Assembly (NCBI GenBank): GCA_050742975.1
Contig: JBOGDQ010000116.1
Span: 1-35,813, forward strand
Origin: JBDTGE01 sp050742975
GTDB lineage: Bacteria > Actinomycetota > Actinomycetes > Mycobacteriales > Jatrophihabitantaceae
Length of the DNA: 35,813 nucleotides
Direction: 5' to 3'
Under the pieces are notes generated by a model. The model was not told the DNA's origin. It saw nothing but the letters and a program-made list of their open reading frames with translations, and made no database searches. Position 1 is the first letter of the stretch, and every line of letters starts with the position of its first letter. The translations under genes and the position numbers were made by a program. Of the stretch, positions 1-7,525 are shown one piece after another.

Positions 1-1423
1 CGAGCGAGCGGTCGCGGCCGAGGATCTGCATCGACTCGAACAGTGGCGGCGAGACCGTCCGTCCGGTGATGGCCACCCGCAGCGGGCCGAACGCCTTGCC
101 CGGCTTGAGCTGCAGGCCATCGACGACCGCGTGCGTGAGAGCGTCATGGATCGTGTCCGGCGTCCAGGCGGCCAGCGACTCGAGCGCAGGCACGGCCGCG
201 GCCAGCACGGCCTGCCCCGCCTCGCCGAACTGCTTGGCGGCCGCCGCCTCGTCGACGGTGAAGTCGGCCTCGTCGGTGAGCAGGAAGCGGGCCATCTCCG
301 CACCTTCGGCCAGCGTCTGGATGCGCTCCTGGATGAGCGGCGCGGCGGCTGGCAGCACGGCCGGGTCCGCGCGAAGGCCGGCCGCCTCGACGTAGGGGGT
401 GAGCCGGGCCAGGAACTCATCGCCCGCCAGCATCCGGATGTGCGTGGCGTTGATCGACTCGCACTTCTTCGGGTCGAACCGGGCCGGGTTGGCATTGACG
501 TCGGCGACGTCGAACGCGGCCACCAGCTCGGCCATGGAGAAGATGTCGTGGTCGTCGGCAATGGACCAGCCGAGCAGGGCGAGGTAGTTGAGCAGGCCCT
601 CGGGCAGGTAGCCGGCGTCGCGGTACAGGTTGAGCGAGGCCTGCGGATCGCGCTTGGACAGCTTCTTGTTTCCCTCGCCCATGACGTAAGGCAGGTGGCC
701 GAACTGCGGGACGAAGTCCGTGACGCCGACCTCGATCAGGGCGCGGTACAGGGCTATCTGCCGCGGCGTCGAGGACAGCAGGTCCTCCCCGCGCAGCACG
801 TGCGTGATCCGCATCAGCGCGTCGTCGACCGGATTCACCAGCGGGTACAGCGGATCCCCGTTCGCCCGCACCACGACGTAGTCGGGCACCGAGCCGGCGG
901 CGAACGTGACCTCGCCCCGGACCACGTCCGTCCAGGTGAGGTCCTCGTCCGGCATGCGCAGGCGCAGTACCGGCTCGCGGCCGTCGGCCCGGTACGCGGC
1001 GCGCTGCTCGTCGCTCAGGTCGCGGTCGAAGTTGTCGTAGCCGAGCTTGGCGTTGCGGCCGGCGGCGATGTGCCGCGCCTCGATCTCCGCAGGGGTCGAG
1101 CACGACTCGTAGAGGAACCCGCCGGCACTGAGCATCGCGACGACCTCGCGGTAGATGTCGTGCCGCTCGCTCTGCCGGTACGGGCCATACCCGCCGCCAA
1201 CTTCGGGGCCCTCGTCCCAGTCCAGGCCCAGCCAGCGCAGGGCGTCCAGGAGCTGCTGGTAGGACTCCTGCGAATCACGCGCCGCGTCGGTGTCCTCGAC
1301 GCGGAACACGAACGTGCCACCGACGTGCCGTGCATAGGCCCAGTTGAACAAGCAGGTGCGGATCAGGCCGACGTGCGGATTGCCGGTTGGCGACGGGCAG
1401 AACCGGACGCGGACCTCGCTCAT
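1..1423 (-). CDS. gltX: Glutamyl-tRNA synthetase, C-terminus cut off by window edge
   Basis: Class I synthetase that charges tRNA(Glu) with glutamate in the cytoplasm. The reading frame starts at ATG 1423-1421 and stays open to the window edge. The N-terminus carries the HIGH-type signature as HVGL at residues 17-20 after PSPTG, and the KMSKS-type loop appears as KKLSKR at about residue 250. Roughly 474 residues are visible against a usual length near 485, so only the last 10-20 residues are missing. The start overlaps the stop of the upstream FAH-family gene as ATGA, which suggests translational coupling. Because gatCAB lies in the same window and no glnS is seen, this could be a non-discriminating enzyme that also makes Glu-tRNA(Gln); that is inference. 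The M. tuberculosis counterpart (Rv2992c) has the same neighbour. Confidence 0.96.
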   Translation of the reverse strand, partial: MSEVRVRFCPSPTGNPHVGLIRTCLFNWAYARHVGGTFVFRVEDTDAARDSQESYQQLLDALRWLGLDWDEGPEVGGGYGPYRQSERHDIYREVVAMLSAGGFLYESCSTPAEIEARHIAAGRNAKLGYDNFDRDLSDEQRAAYRADGREPVLRLRMPDEDLTWTDVVRGEVTFAAGSVPDYVVVRANGDPLYPLVNPVDDALMRITHVLRGEDLLSSTPRQIALYRALIEVGVTDFVPQFGHLPYVMGEGNKKLSKRDPQASLNLYRDAGYLPEGLLNYLALLGWSIADDHDIFSMAELVAAFDVADVNANPARFDPKKCESINATHIRMLAGDEFLARLTPYVEAAGLRADPAVLPAAAPLIQERIQTLAEGAEMARFLLTDEADFTVDEAAAAKQFGEAGQAVLAAAVPALESLAAWTPDTIHDALTHAVVDGLQLKPGKAFGPLRVAITGRTVSPPLFESMQILGRDRSL

Positions 1424-2217
1424 TTGTTCCTCACCGGGTTGGTAAGCGCGCCGATGCCCTCGATCTCGACGCTCACCGTGTCACCGTCGACGATCGGCCC
1501 GACACCGGCGGGTGTCCCGGTCAGGATCACGTCCCCGGGCAGCAACGACATGACACCGGACATGAACTCGATCAGGGCGGCCACATCGTGCAGCATCGCG
1601 CTGGTGCGACCGTCCTGCCGAAGCTGGCCGTTGACCGAGGCGCTGACCCGCAGGTCCGCCGGGTCGAGTTCGGTCTCGATCCACGGCCCGATCGGGCAGA
1701 ACGAGTCGTGCCCCTTGCCGCGCGTGAACTGCACGTCCGCCTTCTGCTGGTCACGTGCCGTGACGTCGTTCGCGCAGGTGTACCCGAACACGTGCGAGAG
1801 CGCATCGGCCCGTGCGATGTCGCGCGCCGGCCGACCGATCACGACCGCCAGTTCGGCCTCGTGGTCGACGCGGTCCGACACCGGCAGTCGGATCGCATCG
1901 CCGTAGCCGATGATCGCCGTCGACGGCTTGAGGAAGATCACCGGCGAGTCGGGGGCGGTGCCGCCCATCTCGCGCGCGTGGTCGGCGTAGTTCCGACCCA
2001 CGGCCACGACCTTGCTCGGCAGGATCGGCGCGACCAGCCGCACGTCGGGCAGCGCCCAGCGGTCGCCGGTGAAGGTGATCGGCCCGAACGGATGACCGTC
2101 GATCGCCGACACGGTGAGGGCGTCGAAGGCGGAGCCGGCCGGTCCCTCGACGGCTCCCCAGAGCATGCCTGCCGGGGCGGAGGCCGAGCCGGAGTGGACG
2201 AAACGAGCGATGCGCAC
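1420..2217 (-). CDS. Fumarylacetoacetate hydrolase family protein (2-hydroxyhepta-2,4-diene-1,7-dioate isomerase-like)
   Basis: 265-residue FAH-fold enzyme. Relatives cleave or isomerise beta-diketo or 2-hydroxy-dienoate acids, or decarboxylate oxaloacetate, using a divalent metal. Family hallmarks are visible: KVVAVGRNYADHA near residue 70, the metal-ligand stretch DHEAELAVVIG near residue 117, NDVTARD near residue 150, and the C-terminal GDVILTGTPAGVG. The GTG start at 2217 is preceded by a -10-like TAGGTT six bases upstream and by no good Shine-Dalgarno sequence. It is coupled to gltX through a 4-base ATGA overlap; the same pairing exists in mycobacteria (Rv2993c-Rv2992c). No aromatic-degradation genes are nearby, so the substrate cannot be named; an oxaloacetate decarboxylase or acylpyruvase role is as likely as the isomerase name. 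Confidence 0.9.
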   Translation of the reverse strand: MRIARFVHSGSASAPAGMLWGAVEGPAGSAFDALTVSAIDGHPFGPITFTGDRWALPDVRLVAPILPSKVVAVGRNYADHAREMGGTAPDSPVIFLKPSTAIIGYGDAIRLPVSDRVDHEAELAVVIGRPARDIARADALSHVFGYTCANDVTARDQQKADVQFTRGKGHDSFCPIGPWIETELDPADLRVSASVNGQLRQDGRTSAMLHDVAALIEFMSGVMSLLPGDVILTGTPAGVGPIVDGDTVSVEIEGIGALTNPVRNK

Positions 2218-2223
2218 GCGACC

Positions 2224-2229
2224 AACCTA
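2224..2229 (-). promoter_or_regulatory. -10 element for the FAH-gltX operon, leaderless geometry
   Basis: TAGGTT on the minus strand ends six bases before the GTG start at 2217, placing the likely transcription start at or within a base of the start codon. No convincing -35 was seen. Confidence 0.45.
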
Positions 2230-2286
2230 CCGGGGCCGGCTCGGCGTCCGCCCGGGCCGGTGACCGGCCCGCTCGAGCCCGTCCCG

Positions 2287-2292
2287 CATACT
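2287..2292 (+). promoter_or_regulatory. -10 element for the small membrane protein gene
   Basis: CATACT ends seven bases before the GTG start at 2300, again a leaderless spacing. The element lies back to back with the promoter of the divergent FAH gene. No clear -35. Confidence 0.35.
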
Positions 2293-2299
2293 TGATGCC

Positions 2300-2737
2300 G
2301 TGAACTCGGCGCTTTCCGGTATCCCGATCCCCCGTCGCCGGGGGCTGGCCGCGACGCTCGGCCTGTTCGCGGTGCTGTTCATCGCGGTCGGCGCGGTTGC
2401 CGCAACCGGTGGCGGTGCGCTGCGGGTGTTCTCGGCGCTCGCGCTGGCCATGGCGCTCGCGCTCGCCCTCATCGGCTGGGGCGTGCTGCACAGCATCAGG
2501 ATCGACACGGCGGAGGCCCGGCTGGACGCCGCGATCGAAGACGCGATCTCCTCCGGTGGTCCAGAGCTCGCCTGCGGCTGCGGGCACGATCACGACCCCG
2601 ACGAGCTGCACGTGACCGACGGATGTGCGCGGGACGGGCACGGGGCCGACTGCAGGCACAACTGCGACCTGTGCCTGCTCGCCGCGCTGCGGCCGTCCCC
2701 GACCACACCGCGCTCGGAGCGGATGCTAGGGCAGTAG
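2300..2737 (+). CDS. Small membrane protein with Cys/His-rich tail
   Basis: 145-residue protein of unknown function. Two hydrophobic segments, about residues 17-36 and 42-63, form a membrane hairpin after a short basic N-terminus (PRRR). A short helical linker follows, then a soluble tail from about residue 90 with six cysteines (92, 94, 109, 118, 122, 125) and five histidines (96, 98, 104, 114, 120), including CGCGHDHD and CRHNCDLC. That arrangement resembles a metal-binding tail, but no named family was recognised. The GTG start is favoured because the ATG five bases earlier hits a stop at once. Its 3' end overlaps the convergent cimA end by 12 bases. The reading frame has normal GC-rich codon use, so it is likely real. 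Confidence 0.75.
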   Translation: MNSALSGIPIPRRRGLAATLGLFAVLFIAVGAVAATGGGALRVFSALALAMALALALIGWGVLHSIRIDTAEARLDAAIEDAISSGGPELACGCGHDHDPDELHVTDGCARDGHGADCRHNCDLCLLAALRPSPTTPRSERMLGQ

Positions 2738-4300
2738 CCCGAACCGGACGGCGTCGTGCAGCGCCAGCCACGACGCCTCGATCACGTTGCCGTGCACGCC
2801 GACCGTCGTCCACTCGCGGACATGATCGGACGTCTCGATCAGCACCCGGGTGACCGCGTCGGTGCCGTGCTTGCCGGGCATGATCCGCACCTTGTAGTCG
2901 GTGAGCTCCAGATCGGCCAGCCGCGGATAGACGCTGCTGAGCGCCTTGCGCAGGGCGCGGTCCAGCGCGTTGACCGGGCCGTTGCCCTCCTCGGTCGAGA
3001 TGACGCGCTCGCCGCCCGCGAACACCTTGACCGTCGCCTCGCTGACCATCGTGCCGTCCTCGCGGCGGTCGACCATCACTCGGTACGACTCGACGGTGAA
3101 CGGTTCCTGCGCGCCGCCGTCGTCCAGCTCGTCACGCAGCAGCAGCTCGAACGAGGCGTCGGCCGCCTCGTACGACCAGCCCGCGGCCTCGCGCTCCTTG
3201 ACGCGTTCGACGACCTTGCTCACCACGTCCGGCCGCGTGCTCACGTCGACGCCGAGCTCGGCCGACTTCAACTCGACCGACGCGCGGCCGGCCATCTCGG
3301 TGACGAGGATGCGCTGGGTGTTGCCGACGACCCCAGGGTCCAGGTGGTTGTACATCAGCGGCGCCACCTTGATCGCTGACGCGTGCAGCCCGGCCTTGTG
3401 CGCGAACGCGGCCGCCCCGACGTATGGCGCGTGCGTATCCGGGGCCAGGTTTGCGATCTCGGCGATCGCGTGCGACACCCGCTGCATCTCGGGCAGGCAG
3501 CCGTCCGGCAGCACGTCCAGCTCCATCTTGGTCACCAGCCCCCCGACGACCGAGAAGATGTTCGCGTTGCCGGCCCGCTCGCCGTAGCCGTTCGCGGTGC
3601 CCTGCACGTGTGTCACGCCGGCGTCCACAGCAGCCAGGGTGTTGGCCACCGCGCAGCCGGTGTCGTCCTGGGTGTGGATCCCGAGCCGGATGGCGGCGCG
3701 AGCGCGCACGTCGGTCACGACGTCGTGCACGCGCATCGGGAGCATCCCGCCGTTGGTGTCGCACAGGACGCCGACATCCGCGCCCGCCTCGGCCGCGACG
3801 TCGAGCAGCCGCACGCCGTAGTCCCGGTCGAGCCCGTACCCGTCGAAGAAGTGCTCGCAGTCGACGAAGACGCGCCGGCCCTCGGCCTCCAGGAATGCGA
3901 CGGTGTCGCGCACCATCGCGAGGTTCTCCTCCGGCGTCGTGCGAAGCGCCTCGGCGACGTGCCACACCGACGACTTGGCCACCAGGCAGACGACCGACGT
4001 GCGCGCGTCGAGCAGGGCTTTCACCTGCGCGTCGTCCTGGACCTTGACGCCGGCCTTGCGGGTTGATCCGAACGCCACGAGCACGGAATGCTTGAGCGCG
4101 AGCTCGCCGTCTGCCGCGCGGGCGAAGAACTCGGTGTCCTTGGGCATCGCGCCCGGCCAGCCGCCTTCGATGAAGCCGACGCCGAACTGGTCGAGCAGCC
4201 GCGCCACCGCAAGCTTGTCGGCCACCGAGTAGGTGATGCCCTCGCGCTGGGCCCCATCGCGCAGCGTGGTGTCGAACACGTGGAACTCGTCGGTCTGCAT
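2726..4300 (-). CDS. cimA: (R)-citramalate synthase
   Basis: Condenses pyruvate with acetyl-CoA to (R)-citramalate, the first step of threonine-independent isoleucine synthesis. About 524 residues, typical of the long CimA type. The HMGL-like TIM barrel begins with FDTTLRDGAQREG near residue 7; IHTQDDTGCAVANT and QGTANGYGERAGNANI contain the expected catalytic and metal-binding stretches. The C-terminal 150 residues (SYRVMVDRREDG onward) form the LeuA-type regulatory dimer domain that usually senses isoleucine. ATG 4300 is chosen over a TTG nine codons upstream because AAGGA sits seven bases before it and the TTG overlaps the attenuator T-run. A leader peptide and terminator lie directly upstream and leuB lies beyond. 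2-isopropylmalate synthase (leuA) is the main alternative, but the GAQREG motif and length favour CimA. Confidence 0.92.
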   Translation of the reverse strand: MQTDEFHVFDTTLRDGAQREGITYSVADKLAVARLLDQFGVGFIEGGWPGAMPKDTEFFARAADGELALKHSVLVAFGSTRKAGVKVQDDAQVKALLDARTSVVCLVAKSSVWHVAEALRTTPEENLAMVRDTVAFLEAEGRRVFVDCEHFFDGYGLDRDYGVRLLDVAAEAGADVGVLCDTNGGMLPMRVHDVVTDVRARAAIRLGIHTQDDTGCAVANTLAAVDAGVTHVQGTANGYGERAGNANIFSVVGGLVTKMELDVLPDGCLPEMQRVSHAIAEIANLAPDTHAPYVGAAAFAHKAGLHASAIKVAPLMYNHLDPGVVGNTQRILVTEMAGRASVELKSAELGVDVSTRPDVVSKVVERVKEREAAGWSYEAADASFELLLRDELDDGGAQEPFTVESYRVMVDRREDGTMVSEATVKVFAGGERVISTEEGNGPVNALDRALRKALSSVYPRLADLELTDYKVRIMPGKHGTDAVTRVLIETSDHVREWTTVGVHGNVIEASWLALHDAVRFGLLP

Positions 4301-4325
4301 CGGTTCGTCCTTGCCTGTAGCGGTC

Positions 4326-4360
4326 AAAACAAAAGACCCCCCGCGGGGTGCGGAGGGTCT
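4326..4360 (-). terminator. Attenuator terminator before cimA
   Basis: On the minus strand an 11-bp stem (arms 4350-4360 and 4334-4344, one G-U pair) closes a 5-base loop and runs into UUUUGUUUU. It lies 25 bases before the cimA ATG and behind a leader peptide, so it is an intrinsic terminator placed to stop transcription before cimA unless antitermination occurs. Confidence 0.85.
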
Positions 4361-4391
4361 GCGCGTCGGAGTGGAGCCGGGTCCGACGCGC
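4361..4391 (-). promoter_or_regulatory. Leader hairpin overlapping the cimA leader-peptide stop codon
   Basis: A perfect 10-bp inverted repeat (4382-4391 and 4361-4370, 11-base loop) starts at the last base of the leader-peptide TAG and abuts the terminator. A ribosome waiting at the Ile codons would sit on its 5' arm, so this is the likely switching hairpin. The exact antiterminator pairing was not resolved by eye. Confidence 0.7.
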
Positions 4392-4420
4392 TAGGTGATA
4401 ATGGCGAAGCTGTTGAGCAC
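4391..4420 (-). CDS. cimA leader peptide with tandem isoleucine codons
   Basis: Short reading frame GTG-CTC-AAC-AGC-TTC-GCC-ATT-ATC-ACC-TAG giving MLNSFAIIT. Two adjacent Ile codons lie two codons before the stop, and the stop is embedded in the following hairpin, the layout expected for ribosome-mediated attenuation by charged tRNA(Ile). CAGACT six bases before the GTG gives the same leaderless spacing as other promoters here. An in-frame ATG at 4441 would instead give a 16-residue peptide adding Leu and Val codons. Function as an attenuation sensor is inferred from layout. Confidence 0.7.
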   Translation of the reverse strand: MLNSFAIIT

Positions 4421-4562
4421 GGCCCGAGTCTGCCACAGCATCCTGACCCCGACCAGCCCGAACCCGGTGCTCGAATGATGATCTTCCTGCGCCAGGTAGT
4501 CCGGGTGACGCCACCCGCAGGAATATCCAGCCTGGTCCCCGGACGTCGCATACGGCGACACG

Positions 4563-5585
4563 TCAGCCCGCGGCAGCCTTGGCCAGCCGCTCGCCGATCT
4601 CGGCCGTGCTGCCCGGCCGCTTGGGATCGCGGCCGGCCAGGTCGGCCGCGACCGCTGCCTCAACCCGGCTCGCAGCGTCGCTCTCGCCGACGTGCTCGAG
4701 CAGCATCGACACCGACAGCACGGCCGCCGTCGGGTCGGCCTTGCCCTGGCCGGCGATGTCGGGCGCGGATCCGTGGACCGGCTCGAACATGGACGGGTTG
4801 GTCCGGCTGACGTCCAGGTTGCCGCTGGCCGCGAGCCCGATGCCCCCGGAGATCGCGGCGGCGAGATCGGTGAGGATGTCGCCGAACAGGTTGTCGGTGA
4901 CGATCACGTCGTAACGGCCCGGATCGGTGACGAAGTAGATCGTCGCGGCGTCGACGTGGTTGTAGGCGACGGTGACCTCGGGGTAGTCCGCGGCGACGGT
5001 CTGCACGATGCGGAACCACAGGTCGCCGGCGTTCGTGAGCACGTTGTTCTTGTGCACCAGCGTGAGGTGCTTGCGCGGGCGGTCCTGCGCGCGTCCGAAC
5101 GCGTCGCGCACGACCCGCTCCACGCCGTAGGCGGTGTTGACGCTGACCTCGGTGGCGATCTCGTGCGGGCCGCCCTTGCGCAGCACGCCGCCGTTGCCCG
5201 CATACGGCCCCTCGGTGCCCTCGCGGACGACGACGAAGTCGATCTCCGGCTCGCCCGCCAGCGGCGTCGCAACCCCGGGGAACAGCTTGGCCGGGCGCAG
5301 GTTGACGTGGTGATCGAGTTCGAACCGCAGCCGCAGCAGCAGCCCGCGCTCGAGGACACCGGACGGCACGGACGGGTCGCCGACCGCGCCGAGCAGGATC
5401 GCGTCCTGCCGGCGCAGCTCGTCCAGGACAGAGTCCGGCAGCGTCTCGCCGGTCCGGTGCCAGCGCGCGGCACCCAGGTCGTACTGCGTCTTCTCGACGC
5501 CGGGCAGCACCGCGTCCAGCACGCGCAGCGCCTGCTCGGTGACCTCGATGCCGATACCGTCGCCGGGGATCACCGCGAGCTTCAT
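4563..5585 (-). CDS. leuB: 3-isopropylmalate dehydrogenase
   Basis: NAD-dependent oxidative decarboxylation of 3-isopropylmalate in leucine synthesis; in organisms with CimA the same enzyme also acts on 3-methylmalate to give 2-oxobutyrate. 340 residues, the normal length of the actinobacterial subgroup. Signatures include IPGDGIGIEV at the N-terminus, LRLRFELDHHVNLRP with the substrate-binding arginines, HKNNVL with the catalytic lysine, the metal-binding DNLFGDILTDL, and the NAD-binding EPVHGSAPDIAG. It lies upstream of cimA on the same strand, about 140 bases before the cimA leader peptide. ATG 5585 follows directly from the conserved N-terminus. Confidence 0.97.
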   Translation of the reverse strand: MKLAVIPGDGIGIEVTEQALRVLDAVLPGVEKTQYDLGAARWHRTGETLPDSVLDELRRQDAILLGAVGDPSVPSGVLERGLLLRLRFELDHHVNLRPAKLFPGVATPLAGEPEIDFVVVREGTEGPYAGNGGVLRKGGPHEIATEVSVNTAYGVERVVRDAFGRAQDRPRKHLTLVHKNNVLTNAGDLWFRIVQTVAADYPEVTVAYNHVDAATIYFVTDPGRYDVIVTDNLFGDILTDLAAAISGGIGLAASGNLDVSRTNPSMFEPVHGSAPDIAGQGKADPTAAVLSVSMLLEHVGESDAASRVEAAVAADLAGRDPKRPGSTAEIGERLAKAAAG

Positions 5586-5606
5586 GGCAGCCAGGGTAGC
5601 CGAGCG

Positions 5607-6911
5607 TCAGGTGTCGCTCTCAATCAGTGAACCGTCCGTCCCAGCATGCAGGACGTCACCCTCGTAGCGCGGCAGCTCACGCATGGTCCGCAACGGGGAG
5701 AGGAACACTGCTAGGAACGGCAGGCAGCCGCCGATCGCCGCAACGAGCAGCGTCCGGCGAACACCGATCGTCGAGCCCAGCAGGCCGCCGAGGAAGGCCC
5801 CGAGCGGGATCGTCCCCCAGACCAGGAAGCGCATCGTCGCGTTCATACGGCCCAGCAGGTCCGGCGGGCACAGCCCCTGCCGGAAGCTCACCTGGGTGAT
5901 GTTGTATACGACGATGCCGCCCCAGTTGAACAGCTGCCCGATGGCGAGCAGTACGAGCGTCCAGTCGCGGTGCACGAACGGGAGGATGAACGCGGCGGGC
6001 GAGAAGACAACAGCCGAGAGCCAGATCGTCGGCCCCTGCCCGAGCCGGGCGGCGATGCGCGATGCGCACAGCGAGCCGGCCAGCCCGCCCACGGCCGCGA
6101 TGGAGGTAAACAGGCCGATCCAGCCGGCGGACAGGTCCAGTTCACGGGCCAGCAGGATGTAGTACAGCGCCATCGTGACGTTGCTGAACAGGTTGGCCGA
6201 GCCGGTGCACATGGCGATCGCGCGGAGCAGTCGGTTGCCCAGCACGAACTTCAGGCCCTCGGTGATCTCGTGGCCGAGGTGCCGATCGGGCTTGCGTTCC
6301 GGTCTCGGCGGCCGGGACTGGATCGAGATCAGCCAGGATGCCGACCACAGGAAGCTCAGCGCGTCGACCACGAGTGCGTACGGCGCGGTGAACGCCTGGA
6401 TGAGCAAGCCGCCGATGCTCGGACCCGCGATCTGCGACACCGACTCGCTGGCCTGCAACTTCGCGTTTCCATCGACGAGTTCGCCCCGGTCGACCAGCTG
6501 GGGCAGGTAGGACTGGTAGGCCACGTCGAAGAAGACGGTGCTGATCCCGGTGACGAGCGCGATGACGTACAGCTGGCCGATGGTGAGCACACCGAGCAGC
6601 TGGGCGAGCGGGATGGAACCCAGCGCCAGCGCCCGGATCACGTCGTTCACGATGAGGACCCAGCGGTACCGCATCCGGTCGACCCAAGCGCCGGCGGGCA
6701 GCCCGACGACGAGGAACGCGAGCATCTCGAACGTGGTGAGCAGGCCGACCTCGAAGGTCGTCGCGTGCACCACGAGGATGGCGACCAGCGGCAAAGCCAG
6801 CTGGCTGACCATCGTCCCGAACTGGCTGACGGTCTCGCCGATCCACAGCCGGCGGAAGTCCAGGTGGTGCCACAGACCCGGTCGTGGTCGGCCGGCAGCT
6901 GCGTCGCTCAC
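5607..6911 (-). CDS. MFS exporter (MFS_3/EntS-like)
   Basis: 434-residue major facilitator with about 12 hydrophobic segments. The N-terminus HLDFRRLWIGETVSQFGTMVSQLALPLVA is typical of the MFS_3 group related to enterobactin exporter EntS and macrolide exporters. The loop between helices 2 and 3, GAWVDRMRYRW, is the family signature (D-R-x-R-[RK]). Substrate unknown. GTG start 6911 is six bases after a -10-like AACCTA. It is divergent from a winged-helix regulator with a palindrome between, so it is probably controlled by that regulator. M. tuberculosis also has an MFS gene in the equivalent place (Rv2994), though on the opposite strand. Confidence 0.9.
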   Translation of the reverse strand: MSDAAAGRPRPGLWHHLDFRRLWIGETVSQFGTMVSQLALPLVAILVVHATTFEVGLLTTFEMLAFLVVGLPAGAWVDRMRYRWVLIVNDVIRALALGSIPLAQLLGVLTIGQLYVIALVTGISTVFFDVAYQSYLPQLVDRGELVDGNAKLQASESVSQIAGPSIGGLLIQAFTAPYALVVDALSFLWSASWLISIQSRPPRPERKPDRHLGHEITEGLKFVLGNRLLRAIAMCTGSANLFSNVTMALYYILLARELDLSAGWIGLFTSIAAVGGLAGSLCASRIAARLGQGPTIWLSAVVFSPAAFILPFVHRDWTLVLLAIGQLFNWGGIVVYNITQVSFRQGLCPPDLLGRMNATMRFLVWGTIPLGAFLGGLLGSTIGVRRTLLVAAIGGCLPFLAVFLSPLRTMRELPRYEGDVLHAGTDGSLIESDT

Positions 6912-6917
6912 GACCGC

Positions 6918-6947
6918 TAGGTTGCGCTACTGATTGGGTTTTGTCAA
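6918..6947 (-). promoter_or_regulatory. Promoter of the MFS gene
   Basis: Perfect -35 TTGACA (6942-6947) and -10-like AACCTA (6918-6923) are separated by 18 bases on the minus strand. The -10 ends six bases before the GTG start, giving a leaderless transcript. Confidence 0.6.
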
Positions 6948-6950
6948 TCA
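6931..6950. promoter_or_regulatory. Operator-like palindrome between MFS and regulator
   Basis: TGATTG (6931-6936) and CAATCA (6945-6950) form a perfect inverted repeat with an 8-base gap. It covers the -35 of the MFS promoter and the -35 region of the regulator promoter, so one bound dimer could control both directions. Binding by the adjacent regulator is inference. Confidence 0.5.
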
Positions 6951-6958
6951 CTTACCGG

Positions 6959-6964
6959 TATGGT
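6959..6964 (+). promoter_or_regulatory. -10 element of the winged-helix regulator gene
   Basis: TATGGT ends six bases before ATG 6971. A weak -35 (TTGGGT, 6934-6939) lies 19 bases upstream within the palindrome. No Shine-Dalgarno sequence precedes the start, consistent with a leaderless mRNA. Confidence 0.5.
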
Positions 6965-6970
6965 GTCGCC

Positions 6971-7468
6971 ATGAGCGAACGCAGGCTCGCGACCGACGAG
7001 GAAGCCAAGGCGCTCGCCTCGACGCTGCGCCTGCAGATCCTGCGCGTCTGCCTGCACGAGGGGCACACGAACAAGGAAATCGCCGAGGCCGTGGGGCGCG
7101 ATCCGGCCTCGACCCTGCACCATGTCCGGCGCCTGGTCGACACCGGCTTCCTCACGGCGCAACCGGTCCGTCGCGGCACCCGCGGGTCGCGGGAAATTCC
7201 CTACCTGGCGACGGGAAAGTCCTGGCAGATCAGCACGCCGGCCAAGGCCAGGCACCTGCTCGCTGCGTTCCTCGAGGAGGTGGCCCTGGTCCCGGTGACC
7301 GAACTGGACAGCAGCCGTCTCGGATTGCGCCTGTCGGCCGGGGACCTGGCCGAGTTCCGCCAGCGGTTGCAGGCGCTGCTCGACGAGTTCGCCGAGCGCC
7401 CGGACGACCCCGCCGCACCCCCGTGGTCGGTCTTCCTGGCCCTGCACCCCGATCCCCTACGGACCTGA
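6971..7468 (+). CDS. ArsR-type winged-helix transcriptional regulator
   Basis: 165-residue DNA-binding protein. Residues about 8-75 form a winged helix: EEAKALASTLRLQILRVCL, then the helix-turn-helix TNKEIAEAVGRDPASTLHHVRRLVDTGFL, then a basic wing with RRGTRGSREIPYLA. The C-terminal half is helical and resembles the sensor part of DUF4423/ArsR-like repressors that act on transporter genes; no metal-binding cysteine pair is present, so a metal sensor is unlikely. It is transcribed away from the MFS exporter with a palindrome between, a classic local repressor-exporter pair. Ligand unknown. Confidence 0.85.
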   Translation: MSERRLATDEEAKALASTLRLQILRVCLHEGHTNKEIAEAVGRDPASTLHHVRRLVDTGFLTAQPVRRGTRGSREIPYLATGKSWQISTPAKARHLLAAFLEEVALVPVTELDSSRLGLRLSAGDLAEFRQRLQALLDEFAERPDDPAAPPWSVFLALHPDPLRT

Positions 7469-7523
7469 GCCCGATTCGGGAGTTTCCAGTTCGACAGGTG
7501 GACGCGAAACTCCCGAATCGGGC
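7469..7523. terminator. Perfect 18-bp palindrome between convergent genes
   Basis: GCCCGATTCGGGAGTTTC (7469-7486) and its exact complement (7506-7523) enclose a 19-base loop. The stem begins one base after the regulator stop and ends two bases before the ilvC stop, so it fills nearly the whole intergenic space. It can act as a bidirectional terminator, although neither side has a T-run. A dispersed palindromic repeat is an alternative. Confidence 0.7.
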
Positions 7524-7525
7524 AG

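Noticed and set aside
131..2295. Long plus-strand open frames of 591 and 302 codons over gltX and the FAH gene
   Set aside because: They are antisense shadows caused by high GC; their translations have no family similarity, whereas the minus strand carries clear gltX and FAH signatures.
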